Positions 47,043 to 55,256 of a DNA stretch of 64,000 nucleotides are shown piece after piece. Location: positions 1-64,000 of the forward strand of contig NZ_LHPC01000026.1 of assembly GCF_001297125.1 (NCBI RefSeq), given 5' to 3'. Both the position numbers and the translations under genes were made by a program. Positions within the stretch are counted from its first letter, which is position 1. Every line of letters begins with the position of its first letter. Source of the stretch: Pseudomonas sp. RIT-PI-q (lineage in GTDB: Bacteria; Pseudomonadota; Gammaproteobacteria; Pseudomonadales; Pseudomonadaceae). The notes beneath the pieces are model-generated. The model had not been told where the DNA came from. It saw nothing but the letters and a program-made list of their open reading frames with translations, and did no database searches.

Positions 47043-47357
47043 ATGAAAAAATTTTGTTGTGTGGTGCTGGCGATGTTGCCGCTGACGGCGTTTGCCTATC
47101 CGATCGATGTGGAGAAAGATCTCAACGGCATGAAGATCGACTACAACACCTATGACACGGACAACGACATCGGCTCCATTCAGGTCAACAACTACGGCGA
47201 CACCGATGCGACCTGCAAAGTAGTCTTCAGCAACGGCCCGGAAGCGCCGCGCACTCGCAATATCGAGGTAGCGGCCGGCAAGCACAAAAATGCCACCGCC
47301 AAGTTCACCCGCTCCATTATCAAGCTGCGTATCAAACTGACCTGCACCCCGAAATGA
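47043..47357 (+). CDS. Small secreted protein, function unknown
   Basis: A 104-residue protein with a clear signal peptide (MKKFCCVVLAMLPLTAFA) and a short beta-rich mature part. It has two Cys residues (in DATCKVVF and LTCTPK) able to form a disulfide in the periplasm. Pseudomonas relatives are often labelled '3-phosphoglycerate kinase', but an 86-residue mature protein cannot be that enzyme; the label should not be copied. It is divergent from the LysR gene with a good GGAGA ribosome site. Confidence 0.82.
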   Translation: MKKFCCVVLAMLPLTAFAYPIDVEKDLNGMKIDYNTYDTDNDIGSIQVNNYGDTDATCKVVFSNGPEAPRTRNIEVAAGKHKNATAKFTRSIIKLRIKLTCTPK

Positions 47358-47508
47358 CTTGAAGCGGAGCCATCCCCACAGGGCACGCTCCGCTTATAAA
47401 CGAATTTATTGATGGGTTATAGCAGTTATTTGCGCTTTTTCATCGATATGACTCTGTTTAACCTTCACTCCATCGACTTACAGCATTCTCAGATGGAGCC
47501 TACATCCC

Positions 47509-48108
47509 ATGTCACGCGTTCTGATCATCGAAAGCAGCGCCCGTCAGCAAGACTCGGTTTCCCGTCAACTGACCCAGACCTTCATCAGCCAGTGGAAAGC
47601 CGCTCACCCGGCCGACCAGATCACCGTTCGTGACCTGGCCGTCAACCCGGTGCCGCACCTGGATATCAACCTGCTGGGCGGCTGGATGAAACCCGCCGAA
47701 CAGCGCAACGACATCGAACAGGCTTCCCTGGAGCGCTCCAACCAATTGACTGACGAGTTGCTGGCCGCCGATGTGCTGGTCATGGCAGCTCCCATGTACA
47801 ACTTCGCCATCCCGAGCACCTTGAAAGCCTGGCTCGACCACGTGCTGCGTGCCGGTGTGACCTTCAAGTACACCGACACCGGCCCTCAGGGTTTGCTCAG
47901 CGGCAAGCGTGCCTACGTGCTGACCGCTCGCGGTGGGATTTACGCCGGCAGCACGGCGGATCACCAGGAACCCTACTTGCGTCAGGTCATGGGTTTCATC
48001 GGGATCCACGACGTGACGTTCATTCACGCCGAAGGCATGAACCTGGGCGGTGACTTCCAGGAGAAAGGCCTGAACCAGGCCAATGCCAAGCTTTCGCAGG
48101 TCGCTTGA
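47509..48108 (+). CDS. azoR: FMN-dependent NADH-azoreductase
   Basis: A 199-residue flavodoxin-fold quinone/azo reductase. Motifs include LIIESSARQQDSVSRQL (FMN phosphate loop), MAAPMYNFAIPSTLKAWLDH, and LTARGGIYAG. The reduction of quinones as protection from electrophiles is the usual physiological role. The gene is followed by a clear terminator and preceded by a 151-base gap that should hold its promoter. The nearby LysR gene may regulate it. Confidence 0.93.
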   Translation: MSRVLIIESSARQQDSVSRQLTQTFISQWKAAHPADQITVRDLAVNPVPHLDINLLGGWMKPAEQRNDIEQASLERSNQLTDELLAADVLVMAAPMYNFAIPSTLKAWLDHVLRAGVTFKYTDTGPQGLLSGKRAYVLTARGGIYAGSTADHQEPYLRQVMGFIGIHDVTFIHAEGMNLGGDFQEKGLNQANAKLSQVA

Positions 48109-48214
48109 GGCTTTAATCGCCAGATAATCGCTGGATGGTCTAGTGACCTGGCGCAACCCTTCAAGCCTGTACGCGCATCGACCTCCCTTTGCACTTGTTG
48201 CTCCTGAGTGCTGT

Positions 48215-48253
48215 AGCCCGATTGAACGCTTTAGCGAGATCGGGCTTTTTTTT
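48215..48253 (+). terminator. Rho-independent terminator
   Basis: AGCCCGAT (48215-48222) pairs with ATCGGGCT (48239-48246), followed by eight T. It lies about 107 bases after azoR. Confidence 0.85.
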
Positions 48254-48283
48254 GCCCAGGTTTTAATGAGCACCATACAAACC

Positions 48284-48374
48284 CTGTGGGAGCGGGCTTG
48301 CCCGCGAATGCGGTGTGTCAGTCGACTCAATGCTGTCTGACACACCGTCATCGCGGGCAAGCCCGCTCCCACAG
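48284..48374. repeat. REP doublet
   Basis: Inverted CTGTGGGAGCGGGCTTGCCC copies with a loop of about 40 bases between azoR's terminator and the next transporter gene. Confidence 0.85.
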
Positions 48375-48448
48375 GGTTTGTGTTGAATGCGTGTTCGCGA
48401 TCACAGGCAAAACCGGCTATCGTCGCCGCCATTCGAAACGAGGCGAGC

Positions 48449-49318
48449 ATGGGCTATCTACTTTTTGTCACGCTGATCCAGGCGTTTTCCTTCAGCCTGA
48501 TCGGCGAATACCTGGCCGGTCATGTCGACAGTTACTTCGCGGTGCTGGTGCGGGTGCTGCTGGCGGGGTTGGTGTTTATTCCGCTGACCCGCTGGCGTCA
48601 GGTCGAGCCGGCGTTCATGCGCGGCATGCTGCTGATCGGCGCGTTGCAATTCGGTGTCACGTACGTTTGCCTGTACCTGAGCTTTCGCGTGCTGACGGTG
48701 CCGGAAGTGTTGCTGTTCACCATCCTCACGCCGTTGCACGTGACCCTGATCGAAGATGCGCTGAACCGGCGCTTCAATCCCTGGGCGCTGGTTGCGGCAC
48801 TGGTGGCGGTGATGGGTGCGGCGGTGATTCGCTACGACCGGATCAACCCGGATTTCTTCATGGGCTTCCTGCTGCTGCAACTGGCCAACTTCACCTACGC
48901 CGCCGGGCAGGTGCTCTATAAGCATCTGGTGGCGCGCCATCCGAGCGACCTGCCGCATTACCGGCGCTTCGGCTACTTCTACCTCGGCGCCCTGGCGGTG
49001 GCGTTGCCGGCGTTTCTGCTGTTCGGCAAACAGAATTTCCTGCCCGAAGCACCGCTGCAATGGGGCGTACTGGTATTCCTCGGCCTGGTCTCGACGGCGC
49101 TGGGTTTGTACTGGTGGAACAAGGGCGCGTGCCTGGTGAACGGCGGGACGCTCGCGGTGATGAACAACCTGCATGTGCCGGTGGGGTTGCTGATCAATCT
49201 GCTGATCTGGAATCAGCATGAAGCGCTGGGGCGGTTGTTTTTTGGTGGGGCGGTGATTCTGATGGCGGTGTGGATCAGCCGGTTGGGCATCAGACCCACC
49301 GCAATCCGCACTTCGTAG
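48449..49318 (+). CDS. DMT-superfamily (EamA-like) transporter
   Basis: A 289-residue inner-membrane protein with about ten hydrophobic segments. Helix 1 reads LFVTLIQAFSFSLIGEYLAG; the late helices contain LVSTALGLYWWNKGACLVNGG and NLHVPVGLLINLLIW, features of the carboxylate/amino acid transporter (YigM-like) branch of DMT proteins. The start at 48449 is preceded by an AGGCGAGC site. Substrate unknown. Confidence 0.87.
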   Translation: MGYLLFVTLIQAFSFSLIGEYLAGHVDSYFAVLVRVLLAGLVFIPLTRWRQVEPAFMRGMLLIGALQFGVTYVCLYLSFRVLTVPEVLLFTILTPLHVTLIEDALNRRFNPWALVAALVAVMGAAVIRYDRINPDFFMGFLLLQLANFTYAAGQVLYKHLVARHPSDLPHYRRFGYFYLGALAVALPAFLLFGKQNFLPEAPLQWGVLVFLGLVSTALGLYWWNKGACLVNGGTLAVMNNLHVPVGLLINLLIWNQHEALGRLFFGGAVILMAVWISRLGIRPTAIRTS

Positions 49319-49406
49319 GAGCGAGGCTTGCCCGCGAAAGCGGTGTGTCAGGCAACAGTATTGCTGACTGACACTCCCTCTTCGCGGGCAAGCCTCGCTC
49401 CTACAG
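49314..49406. repeat. REP doublet, last before the island
   Basis: Inverted GTAGGAGCGAGGCTTGCCCG copies, overlapping the stop of the DMT gene. No REP element is found to the right of this one, through 64000. Confidence 0.85.
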
Positions 49407-49417
49407 GGGATGTGGTG

Positions 49418-50041
49418 CTACATGATGTGTTTTTCGGGCTCGGGGATGTGGCTCGCGCCCAGTACTGCAGGCAGCAACCCGGCGCGCAAATCCCCGCCAC
49501 TCGGCTGCTGATAAAGACTCAAGCCAAACTCCGGCAGCACCGCCAGCAGGTAATCGAAAATATCCCCCTGAATCCGCTCGTAATCGGCCCACACGGTGGT
49601 GCGGGTGAAGCAGTAGATTTCCAGCGGAATGCCCTGGGCGGTGGTCTGCATCTGGCGAACCATGCAGGTCATGTTTGGCTGGATTTCCGGGTGACTCTTC
49701 AAATACGCCAGTGCGTAGGCCCGAAACGTCCCGATGTTGGTCATCCGTCGACGATTGGCCGACATCGCCGCAACGTTGCCCTGAGCTTCGTTCCAGGCCT
49801 TGAGCTCGGCCTGTTTGCGGCTGATGTAGTCGGTCAGGAGGTGCACCTGTGCCAGTTTCGACTCTTCGTCATCGCGCACGAAACGCACGCCACTGGCGTC
49901 GATGAACAGGCTGCGCTTGATCCGGCGTCCACCGGACTGCTGCATGCCGCGCCAGTTCTTGAACGACTCGGACATCAGGCGCCAGGTCGGAATCGACACA
50001 ATGGTCTTATCAAAATTCGACACCCGTGACAAGGCCGTTAA
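49418..50041 (-). pseudogene. Truncated YbdG-type mechanosensitive channel (C-terminal half)
   Basis: The reading frame encodes about 204 residues beginning at a TTG (50032). They match only the C-terminal, cytoplasmic part of the YbdG/MscS-like family: SNFDKTIVSIPTWRLMSESF, NWRGMQQSGGRRIKRSLFID, and a C-terminal TRTTVWADYERIQGDIFDYL. The membrane helices and pore, expected as roughly 200 residues upstream, are absent. The frame stays open and plausible (LTAL) up to 50041, then meets a TAG at 50057-50059 in unrelated DNA. No ribosome site precedes the TTG. The gene has evidently been cut by insertion of the island; the missing 5' half should lie at the island's far end, outside the window. 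Confidence 0.8.
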
Positions 50042-50042
50042 A

Positions 50043-50118
50043 TGGACACAATTAATCTATTAGAATCAAAAGGTTAGTGAAGATGATAGATGTCCATCCT
50101 TTTCAGCAAAAATGGACA
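50043..50118. repeat. Three TGGACA repeats at the island edge
   Basis: TGGACA at 50043-50048, its complement TGTCCA at 50091-50096 and TGGACA again at 50113-50118, each with AT-rich flanks (ATGGACA shared by all three). Multiple copies of a short site at one edge resemble transposase-binding sites in Tn7-like or Tn5053-like ends. The assignment is inference. Confidence 0.45.
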
Positions 50119-50529
50119 TTGCTAGAGCGATGATTGGTTGCAGTGGCACGGGTCAAGGGCAGGATCAGTCTTGCATTACTGCCCCGACTAGCTCAGCGGT
50201 AATGCGAAAACAATGGCATCACCTGCATCGAGTTATGCTAGAGCGCGCATAACACGCAAAAAAATCGCCAAAAATGCACCTCTAATGCACTTGGGGTCGC
50301 ATCAGTAATACTCAGACCTCGACGTAGCTTTCTAAGCCTCCACATTCCTTCGCTAATCTAATTCCCCGCGCTCAGTCGTTGCCAACCATGCCTGCGCATC
50401 AAGCCAATATCGAACCTCACCCTGTCCCCCCGGTGGCGTTGCCTCTCTTCGGGTTCTATATCTCTATTTGTCCCGAATTTAGATCGAGCCGATTGCCTTA
50501 ATCACTAGGATTTAGGATCCGCGAGAGCT
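50119..50529. other. Gene-free island edge with coding remnants
   Basis: About 410 bases with no intact gene. On the minus strand 50353-50463 reads as a 36-residue piece (EVRYWLDAQAWLATTERGEL at its end) with no start codon, probably the tail of a lost gene. A tRNA-like string near 50182 lacks a 3' half. Some short GCAC-containing direct repeats (AATGCAC, twice near 50273-50290) are present. Confidence 0.4.
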
Positions 50530-51006
50530 TTATTCAGTTGGTGGGATTGATGATGCATCTTTGTGCCAGAGCCGTCGTATGGTTGCTTCCGGAAGTTCAA
50601 GCTGCTTACGAGCTTCCGCTTGGCTAAAGCCCTTAGCTTTCAACTTCTGTACCGCTAACCACTTGTCTCTTGCTTCGACCATGGCGGGCGTCATCCCCTG
50701 TTGCGGTTCACTCGGCAAAAGAGTGTCCGCCAAATCCAAGTCCTCAAGTTCAGCCAGACAAGTTAGGAGGACTTCTCGCGCAGTGCGCTTTTCATGCGCT
50801 GCGAGCGTCAGCGTGAAGAGTGACGAGGGATGAATTTTCAGGGCAGCAGCGAGCTCACAGCTCACGTCAAGCGTTGCAGTAGTTATCGCTGCTTCGAGCT
50901 GACTCACGTGAGATTGAGCGACTGTCTTTGCTATGCCGACCTGAGACAAGCCACGTTTCGTTCGAAGCAGCTTAAGCACTGCTGCATAGGGTTTGCGCAG
51001 CGACAT
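50530..51006 (-). CDS. XRE-family DNA-binding regulator
   Basis: A 158-residue protein. An XRE helix-turn-helix occupies about residues 8-60 (LRTKRGLSQVGIAKTVAQSH, VSQLEAAITT). A second helix-turn-helix-like segment lies near the C-terminus (KGFSQAEARKQLELPEATIR). The start at 51006 opens the domain; the upstream frame to 51057 is not domain-like. It diverges from the DUF6957-like gene and may regulate island genes, but no operator is recognised. Confidence 0.8.
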   Translation of the reverse strand: MSLRKPYAAVLKLLRTKRGLSQVGIAKTVAQSHVSQLEAAITTATLDVSCELAAALKIHPSSLFTLTLAAHEKRTAREVLLTCLAELEDLDLADTLLPSEPQQGMTPAMVEARDKWLAVQKLKAKGFSQAEARKQLELPEATIRRLWHKDASSIPPTE

Positions 51007-51173
51007 TTTCCATATCCATAAAAGGAGACGGTATGCCGTGTTTGCCTGCCGCCACACAAATCTATATATTGATATTTATGGCGATCTGAGGAGGCTGGTA
51101 CGTCGCTCAGTCAGCAATGGCGGTGATGTTTATCGCTGGGAGCGGTGTCAATTCATCTGAATGGAAGGTGTGC

Positions 51174-51569
51174 ATGGATAGTCCCATCGAGGGTGGTCTG
51201 CTGGGTGACCCTGGTATCAGTTTAATGGGCTCCGAGCTTTCCCTCGACGAAGCCGTCGCGTTGGCCAGAAAGCGCTACAAATGGATGCCCCTATGCGCCG
51301 TCGAGGAGTGGATCATCCTAGACGCCATCGTCACCGACGACGAACGAGCCAAAGTAGCCGCCGCAGGCTGCCAACCAATCTTCATGTTTGCCCACAAAGT
51401 TGTGGACGACGAGCAGAGGCGTTTCGAGCCAGGCCATTGGGTGCGCTCAAGCATGGGCACCGCTTTCAAGGAAGGCTACCTATTCGAAACACGCAACACG
51501 GTCTATGTCTTGCTCGGCCCAGGCCATCGTAAGTCTGCTTCTATCGAAGCGATATTTTCCCTTTTCTGA
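51174..51569 (+). CDS. DUF6957-like small protein
   Basis: A 131-residue protein. The pattern SELSLDEAVALARKRY at the N-terminus, FAHKVVDDEQRRFEPGHWVR in the middle and ETRNTVYVLLGPGHRKSAS at the end resembles the family listed as DUF6957 in Pseudomonas, from memory. Function unknown. The start at 51174 has GAAGGTG upstream. It lies in the accessory region after the XRE gene and just before two other orphan genes on the same strand. Confidence 0.65.
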   Translation: MDSPIEGGLLGDPGISLMGSELSLDEAVALARKRYKWMPLCAVEEWIILDAIVTDDERAKVAAAGCQPIFMFAHKVVDDEQRRFEPGHWVRSSMGTAFKEGYLFETRNTVYVLLGPGHRKSASIEAIFSLF

Positions 51570-51623
51570 TTACCAACCGGTTCTGCTGGGCAACTGACGT
51601 GCTCCAGCAGCTTGAGGCGACAC

Positions 51624-52070
51624 ATGTTCAGAACCTTAGACAACGACCTGATAGGCGTTCCAGGAATGTTCGGGGAGGGCGTGTCCCATTGGCGTGGAGT
51701 GTCAAGGCTGCTACGAACACCTTGGTATCACCTCACCCTTTGTATCGAAAACGAGGGTCGACTTAGCGAGTGCGCGTTGATGATTGACGACACCCACCAG
51801 CTTCAAAAAATGTTGGTAAGCCAGGGTGCGGATTTAGCTATTACCGAGATTATGGCTGTGACGCCATCTTGGATGAATAAGTCCGGAGGCTGGCAGATGG
51901 AGCGGTTAACCAGAGTAACCGTTGGTGACGACGGGTCTGGTTCTGAGGTTTGCTTGTTGGAAGTGGCTAAGGGAGCGGTGTATCACACCTCACACCAGCG
52001 AGATTTCAAGATTGAAGCGCTGGCCAACCTGAGGCCCGTCTTTCTCTCATGCATGATTCAATCAGCCTGA
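51624..52070 (+). CDS. Hypothetical protein
   Basis: A 148-residue protein not recognised. It has no membrane segment or signal peptide. A well-placed GAGG eight bases before ATG 51624 supports the start. The sequence is rich in beta-prone stretches (YHLTLCIENEG, GSEVCLLEVAKGAVYH). It lies 54 bases after the DUF6957-like gene and may be in the same transcription unit. Confidence 0.6.
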   Translation: MFRTLDNDLIGVPGMFGEGVSHWRGVSRLLRTPWYHLTLCIENEGRLSECALMIDDTHQLQKMLVSQGADLAITEIMAVTPSWMNKSGGWQMERLTRVTVGDDGSGSEVCLLEVAKGAVYHTSHQRDFKIEALANLRPVFLSCMIQSA

Positions 52071-52160
52071 AATTTACCAATAATCCCGCACGATACCAGC
52101 GCGTCTGGTTGCGTGTGCAGTTCTTGATAACTCCATCCAGACCGCAACCGGAGCCCAACG

Positions 52161-52544
52161 ATGCTGGACACATTAGATATGAACTTCCACGGAAAACGCC
52201 ACACAGATTTCGACCTCAAGCGAATCATTAAAGCCCAAGAGCAAGGTTTCGACATGCCGGTCACTGCGTACCTTTGCGGAGTATCCATCAGGGCGCGCGC
52301 AGGTATCGGTGTGGTGTTTGGCCACAAGCGAAAAGACCAATATGGGCGGTTCGGCGACGGTCACCTGATTAGGACTTCTGACGTGCTGAAGGTCGAACGT
52401 GAGGGGAGGTTTTGGGTGATGACGACGGAGAACTCGCGGTACGTACTAGCGACGTTTCAGAGGGGTAATGGGCGAGCGTCCCTGCGTGACTATTTGCGGG
52501 TCTCGAAAGGGCAGCACCATTTATCTCCGCGTGTGCTGCAGTAG
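52161..52544 (+). CDS. Hypothetical protein
   Basis: A 127-residue, basic protein, not recognised. The central stretch GVSIRARAGIGVVFGHKRKD and a C-terminal RYVLATFQRGNGRASLRDYL are the only distinctive parts. GGAG seven bases before the ATG supports the start. It is 90 bases after the previous orphan gene, on the same strand, and convergent with the helicase gene. Confidence 0.55.
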   Translation: MLDTLDMNFHGKRHTDFDLKRIIKAQEQGFDMPVTAYLCGVSIRARAGIGVVFGHKRKDQYGRFGDGHLIRTSDVLKVEREGRFWVMTTENSRYVLATFQRGNGRASLRDYLRVSKGQHHLSPRVLQ

Positions 52545-52617
52545 GGGTCGCTAGCAAGGAGGGCGTTGCATTGCGTGCTCGGTGGGTAGATGCATCGAAA
52601 CTCAGCTGTTGAGTGAC

Positions 52618-53649
52618 TCAAGATTTTTTGTGTGCTGCAAATAGATGCTCGGGCGCGAAATAAACTTTACCGTAAGCACGAGTGCACGCTACATAAAGCT
52701 TATTTTTTGTTCTTGGTTTCATCTTGTGTAGCTGCCCATTTTGGTATTGTTGCCACTGTGATTTGCTGAGGATGATACAAACGTCCTTGTAGTGATCTAG
52801 ACCCTTGCATGCTCCCCAGTTATTTGAATGGCATTCATAGCGGTGGTGCGTGTTGTAGAATAGCTTCACGATATTATTATCACGATGGATCACGTCAGCT
52901 TGAACCTGATCCTCAATTTTGATTATCGCGGTGTGTCGTTCCTTTACCGGGAATATCTCTATCTTCAGGTTGGCTCTGATAAAGTCGCAAACCGTCGTTC
53001 CGCATCTCCAGCTGTTCTTGAGTGTTTTCTTGTCAACGAAGTATCCGGAATCGCGGAACCGCTTTTCGTATTTTTCAATATTACTGTGAAGGTTGCAGTT
53101 GATGTTGCCATCCCTGCTTGTGTCAAACGTGTGCTGGTAGAAGTCACCCACAAAGAGAATGTCTGCCTTCACCGGGGATAACGCCATCAGCAAGTTGAAG
53201 TCGTTTGCTGCAAAATCTTGGACTTCATCGACAAATAATTGATCATAAAATCGCTCTAGGCGCCGTATGACTTCAGGGTGCGATTTTGTCTCATCGAGAA
53301 ATTTAGCCAATCTGTTGTAGTAGAGGCGCCCGCTGGGATGACGATAGTGAGACATCTTATCCCGAGCGCGTGTTACTTTATCGGAGGGTAGCTTGAGGTA
53401 GAGACCTTTGGTTTTCATTTTCTGCTGAAGAAGCGGGCGGTAGCAGAAACTATGTAGAAATGAAAAATAGGTCATCACGGTAATGTGCTTGGGCATGTAC
53501 CCAAACTTACCAATCACCTTGCTTCGGAGGTGATTAAAGTTGTTTTCAGTGTACGTGATTATGATCGCGCGTTTGTTTTCCGCTAGTCTTCTTATGATCT
53601 CGCTGGTTTTTCCAGAGCCAGCTACCGCGAACATTACTTTCTTATCCAT
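52618..53649 (-). CDS. Compact UvrD/PcrA-like helicase (GajB-like)
   Basis: A 343-residue superfamily 1 helicase, much shorter than UvrD (about 720) and than Gabija GajB (about 490). All core motifs are visible: motif I FAVAGSGKTSEII (residues 7-19), Ia IIITYTENNF, II LFVDEVQDF, III FVGDFYQHTF, IV LKNSWRC and VI LYVACTRAYGKVYF. The room between them is too small for full 1B and 2B domains. It starts inside the 3' end of the OLD gene (16-base overlap) behind a strong AGGAGG. The OLD plus UvrD pairing is that of Gabija, where the helicase senses or unwinds DNA to activate the nuclease. Function here is inferred from that pairing. Confidence 0.82.
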   Translation of the reverse strand: MDKKVMFAVAGSGKTSEIIRRLAENKRAIIITYTENNFNHLRSKVIGKFGYMPKHITVMTYFSFLHSFCYRPLLQQKMKTKGLYLKLPSDKVTRARDKMSHYRHPSGRLYYNRLAKFLDETKSHPEVIRRLERFYDQLFVDEVQDFAANDFNLLMALSPVKADILFVGDFYQHTFDTSRDGNINCNLHSNIEKYEKRFRDSGYFVDKKTLKNSWRCGTTVCDFIRANLKIEIFPVKERHTAIIKIEDQVQADVIHRDNNIVKLFYNTHHRYECHSNNWGACKGLDHYKDVCIILSKSQWQQYQNGQLHKMKPRTKNKLYVACTRAYGKVYFAPEHLFAAHKKS

Positions 53650-55199
53650 GTCACGGCCTCCTGGATGTAGCCAGGTACAGAGAGGTTCTCATGGTTGGCC
53701 TCTAGAAGCTCATACGCCGCTTCAGCTTTGTTCTTCAGCATGTATTCCTGCACCGTCAGAGTCTTCCTATCCTCACCGAACAGTTCATTGCAAACCTTCT
53801 GGTTGTCCAGGTACATCCCGACTTCGAATGTATAGCGATTTGGATCTTTATCTGCAAAGATCTTGGCGCTATCGGTTATATGCTCTGAATAGTTGTCAAT
53901 GCAATTTTGTTGGTGATTCTTGTCATTGTCCCTGATCGCGGCAACCTTGATGCTCAAGAGTCTAGCTAGCTCCAAGTAGCGCTTGAAGCTAGTGCCGCCA
54001 ATCGAAATTATGTGTACGTGATCAGCCTGAGGGGTTGTACCTCCGGAAACTCGCTTATAAAGCTCCTCCATGAGAATGAACTCTGCATCACCTTCGACCA
54101 GGATGACCTTCTTGGATAGGGCGAACTCCAAGACGTTGTTGTCAGGAGCCTTCATAAAAAAGCCAGCAGTTTTTTCGGAGAGTGCTTTGAGCGTGCCTGT
54201 GCTTTGAGATGTCCCTAGAAGCAGCGCATGTCGGAGATCGAGCCTGGAGCAGATGTGGCTGCTATGAGTCGCTACGAAGAGCTGGGTCGATTCAGTACGT
54301 GCGAGGCGTTCAACCAGTCTCTTCGTGTTGGTGTGGCTGAGATGGTTCTCAGGTTCCTCAAGCAGGAGAACATCAAGGCCCCCTCGGGCATCGTGACGAC
54401 CTAGCGCAAATTCGGTTTTAATGAAGCATTGCTCGCCCTTGCCGCGATTTTCGATTGAAATACCATCTTTGGTAATTACCAAATCTGTTTCTAGATTGGC
54501 TCGAGTGCTCGTACGAATTCCAAATTCATACGGCGGCAACTTTTTGTTTAATTCTCCTAGTTGGCTGTCGCGGAAGCCTTCTTTACCTCTTCGATATAAA
54601 TTTTCAAGTCGATGCCGCTCTGGAACCTCAGCATTAAGTCCGAACACTGTTCGGGTATATTCCCTGGCAGCATACTCGCTGTCTATGCGAGAACTGTCCA
54701 AGTGGAGGTGCCTTAGAGGGCGTCGATAGCTATTGAATCCCTCGCCTGCGAAAGTGTGGAAGGTGACGGCGTAGTATTCGAAGGGGAAATTTTGTGGATC
54801 GTGCTCCAGCATCTGCTTGATGGCCAAGTGGTAGTCATCTGGAACGGCTATCCTCATTCGTATACCGTCGTAGTTATCACCAAGTTGATTTTGTTTGCCG
54901 TGGAAGTACGGTTCATCACCATCCTCAAGGAACAGATCAACCAGCACTTCAGGTAGGCCAGAAACTTTTTTCTCGCCGCTGAGGAAATCCATTACAGCTT
55001 GGCGGTTTATAAGTGCTTCTAGCCCGAGAGTTTCCACGCGGCTCCGGCTTGCGCTGTTCACGAGGTCAATAGCGAGCAGGACGGTACTTTTGCCTGTTTC
55101 ATTGTCTCCAATGAGCACATTTTTTGTTGGGTTGAAATCCATTTCCAGTTCAGGAAACTGCTTGAAGTTGCGAAGCATTAGTTTGGTGATGGCCGGCAT
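53634..55199 (-). CDS. OLD-family ATPase/TOPRIM nuclease (GajA-like)
   Basis: A 521-residue protein. The N-terminal ABC-type ATPase has Walker A GDNETGKST (31-39), a signature-like NRGKGEQCFI (251-260), Walker B VLLLEEPENH (277-286) and an ATHSSH switch (310-315). The C-terminal TOPRIM domain has LVEGDAEF (Glu369) and IRDND (Asp424, Asp426), the metal-binding residues. This is the OLD class 2/GajA architecture at a fairly usual length. Its start has AAGGAT upstream. It is followed by the overlapping compact helicase, so a Gabija-like abortive defence is likely: cleavage of DNA when nucleotide pools fall. Confidence 0.88.
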   Translation of the reverse strand: MPAITKLMLRNFKQFPELEMDFNPTKNVLIGDNETGKSTVLLAIDLVNSASRSRVETLGLEALINRQAVMDFLSGEKKVSGLPEVLVDLFLEDGDEPYFHGKQNQLGDNYDGIRMRIAVPDDYHLAIKQMLEHDPQNFPFEYYAVTFHTFAGEGFNSYRRPLRHLHLDSSRIDSEYAAREYTRTVFGLNAEVPERHRLENLYRRGKEGFRDSQLGELNKKLPPYEFGIRTSTRANLETDLVITKDGISIENRGKGEQCFIKTEFALGRHDARGGLDVLLLEEPENHLSHTNTKRLVERLARTESTQLFVATHSSHICSRLDLRHALLLGTSQSTGTLKALSEKTAGFFMKAPDNNVLEFALSKKVILVEGDAEFILMEELYKRVSGGTTPQADHVHIISIGGTSFKRYLELARLLSIKVAAIRDNDKNHQQNCIDNYSEHITDSAKIFADKDPNRYTFEVGMYLDNQKVCNELFGEDRKTLTVQEYMLKNKAEAAYELLEANHENLSVPGYIQEAVTWIRK

Positions 55200-55256
55200 T
55201 TTTTATCCTTATTAAACCTTGTATTTCTTCAGCGTCAGCTGTCGGCGCGGTGCTGC

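Noticed and set aside
47043..47357. Annotation as 3-phosphoglycerate kinase
   Set aside because: A 104-residue secreted protein lacks the size and motifs of that enzyme; the label circulates in databases without support.
50178..50260. tRNA-like string (CCGACTAGCTCAGCGGTAAT) near the island edge
   Set aside because: No anticodon arm, T arm or acceptor complement follows, so a tRNA gene is not supported; it may be chance or a fragment.
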